NCBI GenBank assembly: GCA_963803295.1
Contig: CAWDMC010000002.1
Coordinates: forward strand, 62,001-126,000
Length of the DNA stretch: 64,000 nt
Origin: CAWDMC01 sp963803295
GTDB taxonomy: Bacteria > Acidobacteriota > Terriglobia > UBA7540
Direction of reading: 5' to 3'
Below the pieces are notes generated by a model, which was not told the DNA's origin, searched no databases, and saw nothing but the letters and a program-made list of their open reading frames with translations. Shown piece after piece: positions 60,775-64,000 of the stretch (position 1 is its first letter; every line of letters starts with the position of its first letter). Both the position numbers and the translations under genes were made by a program.

Positions 60775-61545
60775 ATGGCTGACACACCCTGGAAGGTACG
60801 GGTCCTCCTGGCGGGAAGCTGGCGCGGAGCGACCTCTGTGCTCATCTCCGACCATCACCACCACGTTGTCGTGGATACCGGCATGCCCCACGAGGCTCAC
60901 CAGCTCGTGAAGGCGCTCGGGCAGCAGGGGGTCCATCCAGAAGACGTGACGACGGTGATCAACACTCACTTTCATATCGACCACGTCTCGAACAATCTGC
61001 TATTTCCCAATAGCCTGCTCTACGCCAGCGAGCAGTGCTACGAATGGTGCCTCTCCCTCTACGCCGCGCTTCTGGACAATGAGAACTGGGAAAGGCTGGT
61101 GCTCAAGTATTATCCCGAGACTTTCGACTATGAAACATCGCGGGAACGTATGACAGCCATGAGGAGATTTGCTCTACGGTGGTGGGATGAAGGCCGCCTT
61201 GGAGACCGCTCGCGATTTCGCTGGATCGAGAAACATCCCTTGCCGGACGGCTTGGAGAGGCTGGTTACTTCCGGGCACGTGCCTGGACACCTGTCGCTGG
61301 TTGTGCACACGGCAGGCCAACAAACCGTGATTGCGGGTGATACCCTGCTGGCGCGGGAACTCGAACAGAACGTAGTGACCATGATTCCTCACAACCGGGC
61401 GCAGTTCCTGCGCGACCGCGAGCGGGTGCTCGCCATCGCCGCTGCCGGAGGATTAATCGTACCCGGCCACGACCGCGAATTCGCACCCGAGGTCGGGACG
61501 CCGCTGTCCGAACCCTCTTCATCCACGCCAACTGCCGTTGAGTGA
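60775..61545 (+). CDS. Metallo-beta-lactamase-fold hydrolase
   Basis: 256 residues. HxHxDH in INTHFHIDHVSNN, a metal His in TSGHVPGHLSL, the bridging Asp in VIAGDTLLA and the last His in IVPGHDREF complete the two-metal site. The start GATSVLISDHHHHVVVDTGM and overall layout resemble MBLAC1-like or AHL-lactonase-like enzymes; the substrate is not determined. The last 27 bases overlap the convergent gene on the other strand. Confidence 0.8.
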   Translation: MADTPWKVRVLLAGSWRGATSVLISDHHHHVVVDTGMPHEAHQLVKALGQQGVHPEDVTTVINTHFHIDHVSNNLLFPNSLLYASEQCYEWCLSLYAALLDNENWERLVLKYYPETFDYETSRERMTAMRRFALRWWDEGRLGDRSRFRWIEKHPLPDGLERLVTSGHVPGHLSLVVHTAGQQTVIAGDTLLARELEQNVVTMIPHNRAQFLRDRERVLAIAAAGGLIVPGHDREFAPEVGTPLSEPSSSTPTAVE

Positions 61546-62373
61546 CTGGACATATTCGGCGAGGGCTTCTTCCCATGGCCTCGGCAATGCGAAGCCTCTC
61601 TGCTCGAGCGCATCCATTGCCATCACGGCGTAGCTCAAGCGGGCGCCCGGCCGGCCCATTTCAGCGGACGGTTTGCCGATCACCTTGTTCGGATCGAGTC
61701 GGGCGAGTGAGGCGGCGCGGCGGGCGAGATCGAGGCGGGTGCAGGTTCCCTGGTTGGACAAGTGGTACAGGCCATAGCGCTCCGCTTCCATGACTTCCAT
61801 GATCTTGGCGGCGGCGTCGAGGGTGTAAGTTGCACTGCCCATCTGATCGCAAGCTGCAACGTATTCTTCACCCTTGGTCAGGGCCCGTAATTCTTTGAGC
61901 ACAGCATTCGTCTTGCCCGGCCCAAAGAGGACGGACACCCGGAAGGCCCAACTCTCGGGTTGAGCGCGAACCAGGTCTTCACCGAGAGATTTCGTCCTCC
62001 CGTAGACGGAAGGTGGACGCTTAGGGTCCGCCTCGCGGTAAGGTGTGTTCTTCTTGCCGTCGAAGACCGCATCCGTCGAGATGTAGGCCACCCTGGCCCC
62101 AACTGATTTGGAGGCCTCCACCACATGCCTGGTGCCGTGGACGTGGACCAAAAAGGCCTGGTCGGGATGCAGTTCGCAGAAATCGATGTCGGGGATTCCG
62201 GCCGGGTGCACGACGATGTCGGGCCGCAACCTCGCGAAAGCCACCTGCACCTGATCCGCCTTGGTGATATCCGCGTCAGTCCGGGTCAGGGGGAAAACAG
62301 TATGTCGGGTCGAGATGATTTCGACCAGCCCGCGCCCCAACAACCCATTCGCACCCGTAACCGCGATTTTCAT
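61519..62373 (-). CDS. RmlD-like NAD(P)-dependent sugar reductase
   Basis: 284 residues from ATG 62373 (AGGAGGGG upstream; the frame also opens at a TTG at 62376). An extended short-chain dehydrogenase: TGANGLLGRGLVEII binds NADP, the active-site pair is seen in YGRTKSLGEDLV (YxxxK), and VHPAGIPDIDFCELHPDQAFLVHVHGTRHV and YISTDAVFDG are those of dTDP-4-dehydrorhamnose reductases. No other rhamnose-synthesis genes are near, so the substrate may differ. Its 3' end overlaps the hydrolase gene tail to tail. Confidence 0.85.
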   Translation of the reverse strand: MKIAVTGANGLLGRGLVEIISTRHTVFPLTRTDADITKADQVQVAFARLRPDIVVHPAGIPDIDFCELHPDQAFLVHVHGTRHVVEASKSVGARVAYISTDAVFDGKKNTPYREADPKRPPSVYGRTKSLGEDLVRAQPESWAFRVSVLFGPGKTNAVLKELRALTKGEEYVAACDQMGSATYTLDAAAKIMEVMEAERYGLYHLSNQGTCTRLDLARRAASLARLDPNKVIGKPSAEMGRPGARLSYAVMAMDALEQRGFALPRPWEEALAEYVQSLNGSWRG

Positions 62374-62447
62374 CAAACCCCTCCTGTCGCAGCGCCCATC
62401 ACATAACCCACGCTGGCGGTGAGAATCCGGCTAGCCAACGGCTATGC

Positions 62448-63017
62448 CTATTGCCGGCCGGTCTGCGTTTGCTCAAGCCGGGTAACGTATTCACGGAATT
62501 TTCGCACCAGTTGAGCGCCGAGCTGGTCGGCAGAGAGACCGCGGGCCGCCAAGGTGATCTCCGGTCCGTCGAACGAGCCCTCTGGAGGACTTCCGGGCTT
62601 CTCATTGAGTATTTCGGCGTGCCAGAGCGCATCTTTGGTCACCCAATCCTCAACCGTGACCGCGAGCACCGGGGGGTGTTCCTTCTCTTTCTTGGGGCGC
62701 ACGGCGCCGCGTTTCGTTTTGTACTGCGGGGTCTTGTCTTCGGATCTCGCGCTCATCACCATGTCAGCGCCCTCGGGGTCCCCTGTCACACGGTATTTTC
62801 CCCACGCGCGGAGCTGTTCAATGATCCACTTATCGAGGTTGTCGGGCATCGGCGTTACCCCAATTAACTTCGCCGAAACGAGCCGGTGCACAGCTTCGGA
62901 GGATGCTTTAGCCTGATGGGAGGAGTCCTCTTGCGCGCGCGCCGGGGGGCACGAGTTGGCGAAGCTGAGTCCCGCAATCGTGGCGAGGAGGAAGGTTGTC
63001 GTCCATTCCTTAGCCAT
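62448..63017 (-). CDS. Secreted hypothetical protein
   Basis: 189 residues. Signal peptide TTTFLLATIAGLSFANSCPPARA. The mature protein has SSEAVHRLVSAKLIGVTPMPDNLDKWIIEQLRAWGKYRVTGDPEGADMVMSA, then a Lys/Pro-rich linker and ILNEKPGSPPEGSFDGPEITLAARGLSADQLGAQLVRKFREYV. The pattern 'I---L-AW----v---pegADvv' recurs in exported proteins that bind or sense small molecules, but no function is established. It lies between the reductase and the peroxiredoxin genes. Confidence 0.55.
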   Translation of the reverse strand: MAKEWTTTFLLATIAGLSFANSCPPARAQEDSSHQAKASSEAVHRLVSAKLIGVTPMPDNLDKWIIEQLRAWGKYRVTGDPEGADMVMSARSEDKTPQYKTKRGAVRPKKEKEHPPVLAVTVEDWVTKDALWHAEILNEKPGSPPEGSFDGPEITLAARGLSADQLGAQLVRKFREYVTRLEQTQTGRQ

Positions 63018-63035
63018 GCTTCACCTTGTAAGCCG

Positions 63036-63518
63036 CTAGCCGATCTGCTGCACCGCAGCGGCGATCTCATCGACATCGGGAACTTCGGCGAGATCGTAGA
63101 TCTTCTGCCAGGCGATCTTGCCGTTTTTGTCCACAATGAAGACTGCTCGATCGTTGACCGCTCCGAACTGGTGTTTGGAGGCGGGAAAGATCCCGTAGGC
63201 TCGGGCTACCTCGGCATAGGGCCAGCGGTCGCTGGCCAAAGCGAAGTCGAGACCGCCGAGCGATTTCGCAAAAGCCTTGTGCGAGAATACCGAGTCGGTC
63301 GAAATCGCCACGATTACCGCATTACTCCGCGCGAGCTTCTCATAGTCGACCTTGAAGGCCGGCAGTTCGGCCGCGCAAACCGGCGTGAAATCAAGTGCGT
63401 AGAAAAGGATCAAAACGTTCTTGCCGCGGTGGCTGGAGAGATGAAACTCACCCTGTGCGTCGCCCGTGATGGAAGGCAACTTGAAATCCGGCGCCAAGTC
63501 CCCGACGTTTACCGCCAT
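63036..63518 (-). CDS. Peroxiredoxin (AhpC/TSA, Bcp/AhpE-like)
   Basis: 160 residues from ATG 63518 (AAGGAGA upstream). The thioredoxin-fold site is YALDFTPVCAAELPAF, with the peroxidatic Cys (FTPVC) near residue 47; the 'xSTDS-FSHKAF' and 'FGIFPASKHQFGAVNDRAVFIVDKNG' segments are typical. No resolving Cys is seen in the C-terminal region, so a 1-Cys or external-thiol mechanism is likely. It detoxifies hydrogen peroxide or organic peroxides in the cytoplasm. Confidence 0.9.
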   Translation of the reverse strand: MAVNVGDLAPDFKLPSITGDAQGEFHLSSHRGKNVLILFYALDFTPVCAAELPAFKVDYEKLARSNAVIVAISTDSVFSHKAFAKSLGGLDFALASDRWPYAEVARAYGIFPASKHQFGAVNDRAVFIVDKNGKIAWQKIYDLAEVPDVDEIAAAVQQIG

Positions 63519-63772
63519 AACAGATTCTCCTTGAACCGGGCGCCGGCGGAACGCTCTCGGCATGGATTTTTGGACGGGCGCTCCGGAACCGACTCCTCCG
63601 CACCAACGCGAGAGCGACCGCCGTCGCCGCTATTTACACCGGAGCGTTTTGATTCTAGCCCGACCGAACTACTGTAGTCAAAGAAGGTCTCTGACTGGCG
63701 CATCGAACTAGAGTCGACAGGCGTAAAGGCTGAATTCGGATCCGTCTGACTCTATGACCGGCTTCATGATTT

Positions 63773-63851
63773 TGGACTGGTCCAGACTTGGACTACTTGT
63801 CCCTTTACATGGCCATTAAGCGGCGCTAGATTGGTCCAGTACACCGGACCA
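63773..63851 (+). promoter_or_regulatory. Promoter with palindromic operators before MocR-type gene
   Basis: TTTACA (63804-63809) and TAGATT (63827-63832), 17 bp apart, make a good promoter. A near-perfect 20-bp palindrome, TGGTCC-AGTACACC-GGACCA (63832-63851), starts at the end of the -10 box, and a second near-palindrome, TGGACTGGTCCA (63773-63784), lies upstream. The layout suggests autoregulation by the GntR/MocR protein encoded next. The rest of 63519-63772 has no supported gene. Confidence 0.5.
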
Positions 63852-63862
63852 GGAAAGCTCTT

Positions 63863-64000
63863 ATGCTCCTCACACTAGATTCGAGCCTGCACAAGCCACT
63901 CTATTTGCAGATCCGGGATCAAATCCGAGAACGCATTCTCGGCGGAGCGCTTAGAGTTGGAGACCGGCTGGAGCCAAGCCGCGAACTGGCGAAGCGCCTG
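63863..64000 (+). CDS. GntR-type (probably MocR) regulator, 5' end only
   Basis: 46 codons visible before the window ends: MLLTLDSSLHKPLYLQIRDQ and IRERILGGALRVGDRLEPSR, ending RELAKRL. 'PLYLQI-D-IR--I--G-L--GDRLPPSREL' is the start of a GntR winged helix. The longer LYLQI start with an N-terminal LDSSLHKPL is more usual in MocR/PdxR fusions with an aminotransferase domain, which cannot be seen here. A palindromic operator lies just upstream. Confidence 0.75.
   Translation, partial: MLLTLDSSLHKPLYLQIRDQIRERILGGALRVGDRLEPSRELAKRL

Noticed and set aside
1..64000. CRISPR arrays, rRNA and tRNA genes
   Set aside because: No spaced identical repeats of CRISPR length, no tRNA-like cloverleaf and no rRNA segment were recognised; the REP and tandem arrays lack unique spacers.

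Overview
The window looks like chromosomal DNA of an Acidobacteriota member, probably of the Solibacter/Bryobacter type. This is inferred from gene content. There is an ADOP-type (Acidobacterial duplicated orphan permease) ABC permease with its PadR regulator. There is a TonB-dependent receptor with an N-terminal carboxypeptidase-regulatory-like domain, a FecR protein with a Trp/Tyr-rich and Gly-rich tail, a Tat-exported GH127-like enzyme and a Tat-exported D-2-hydroxyacid dehydrogenase. Palindromic intergenic repeats are scattered throughout.

Layout. 1-4650 (minus strand): histidine operon hisI-hisG-hisD-hisC-hisB, with hisB cut by the window start. It is preceded by a candidate attenuator: a promoter, a 21-codon leader ORF with three His codons and a terminator hairpin. 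4748-5221: dtd. 5500-27490 (plus strand): a phage-derived late-gene cluster in Mu-like order for lysis, packaging and head genes (endolysin, holin, spanin-like protein, gp25/gp26/gp27-like small proteins, terminase, DUF935 portal, gpI-like protease, scaffold, cement protein, capsid, connectors). It then switches to a short siphovirus-type tail (tube, frameshifted chaperone pair, 249-residue tape-measure-like protein, distal proteins, and a 1378-residue hub carrying a glycosidase-like toroid). I found no integrase, transposase, repressor or replication gene, and host-type REP palindromes sit between its structural genes. This suggests a domesticated phage or gene-transfer-agent-like particle, although a decayed prophage is also possible.

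27.7-34.1 kb: mixed housekeeping genes (frameshifted membrane protein, ornithine-cyclodeaminase family, PlsC-like acyltransferase, alpha/beta hydrolase, PfkB sugar kinase), then a repeat-rich gap with two copies of a hairpin-ended element and an RHS remnant. 34.1-42 kb: TonB-dependent receptor, divergent ECF sigma factor with a ZAS-type anti-sigma factor, a secreted protein preceded by five 11-bp tandem repeats, and the FecR/Gly-rich protein. 42.3-47.4 kb: pstSCAB-phoU with a candidate Pho box upstream and a terminator downstream. 47.5-58.3 kb: secreted protein, GNAT enzyme, Tat-exported dehydrogenase, stand-alone receiver, DUF72, GH127-like enzyme, PEBP and a frameshifted ADOP permease with PadR. 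58.4-64 kb: MarR regulator, ClC channel, metallo-beta-lactamase-fold hydrolase, RmlD-like reductase, secreted protein, peroxiredoxin, and the start of a GntR/MocR regulator with a palindromic operator.

Functional assignments come from reading the translations and from family knowledge; no database search was run. Several frameshifts (18.7, 28.0 and 55.4 kb) could be real lesions, programmed events or sequence errors.
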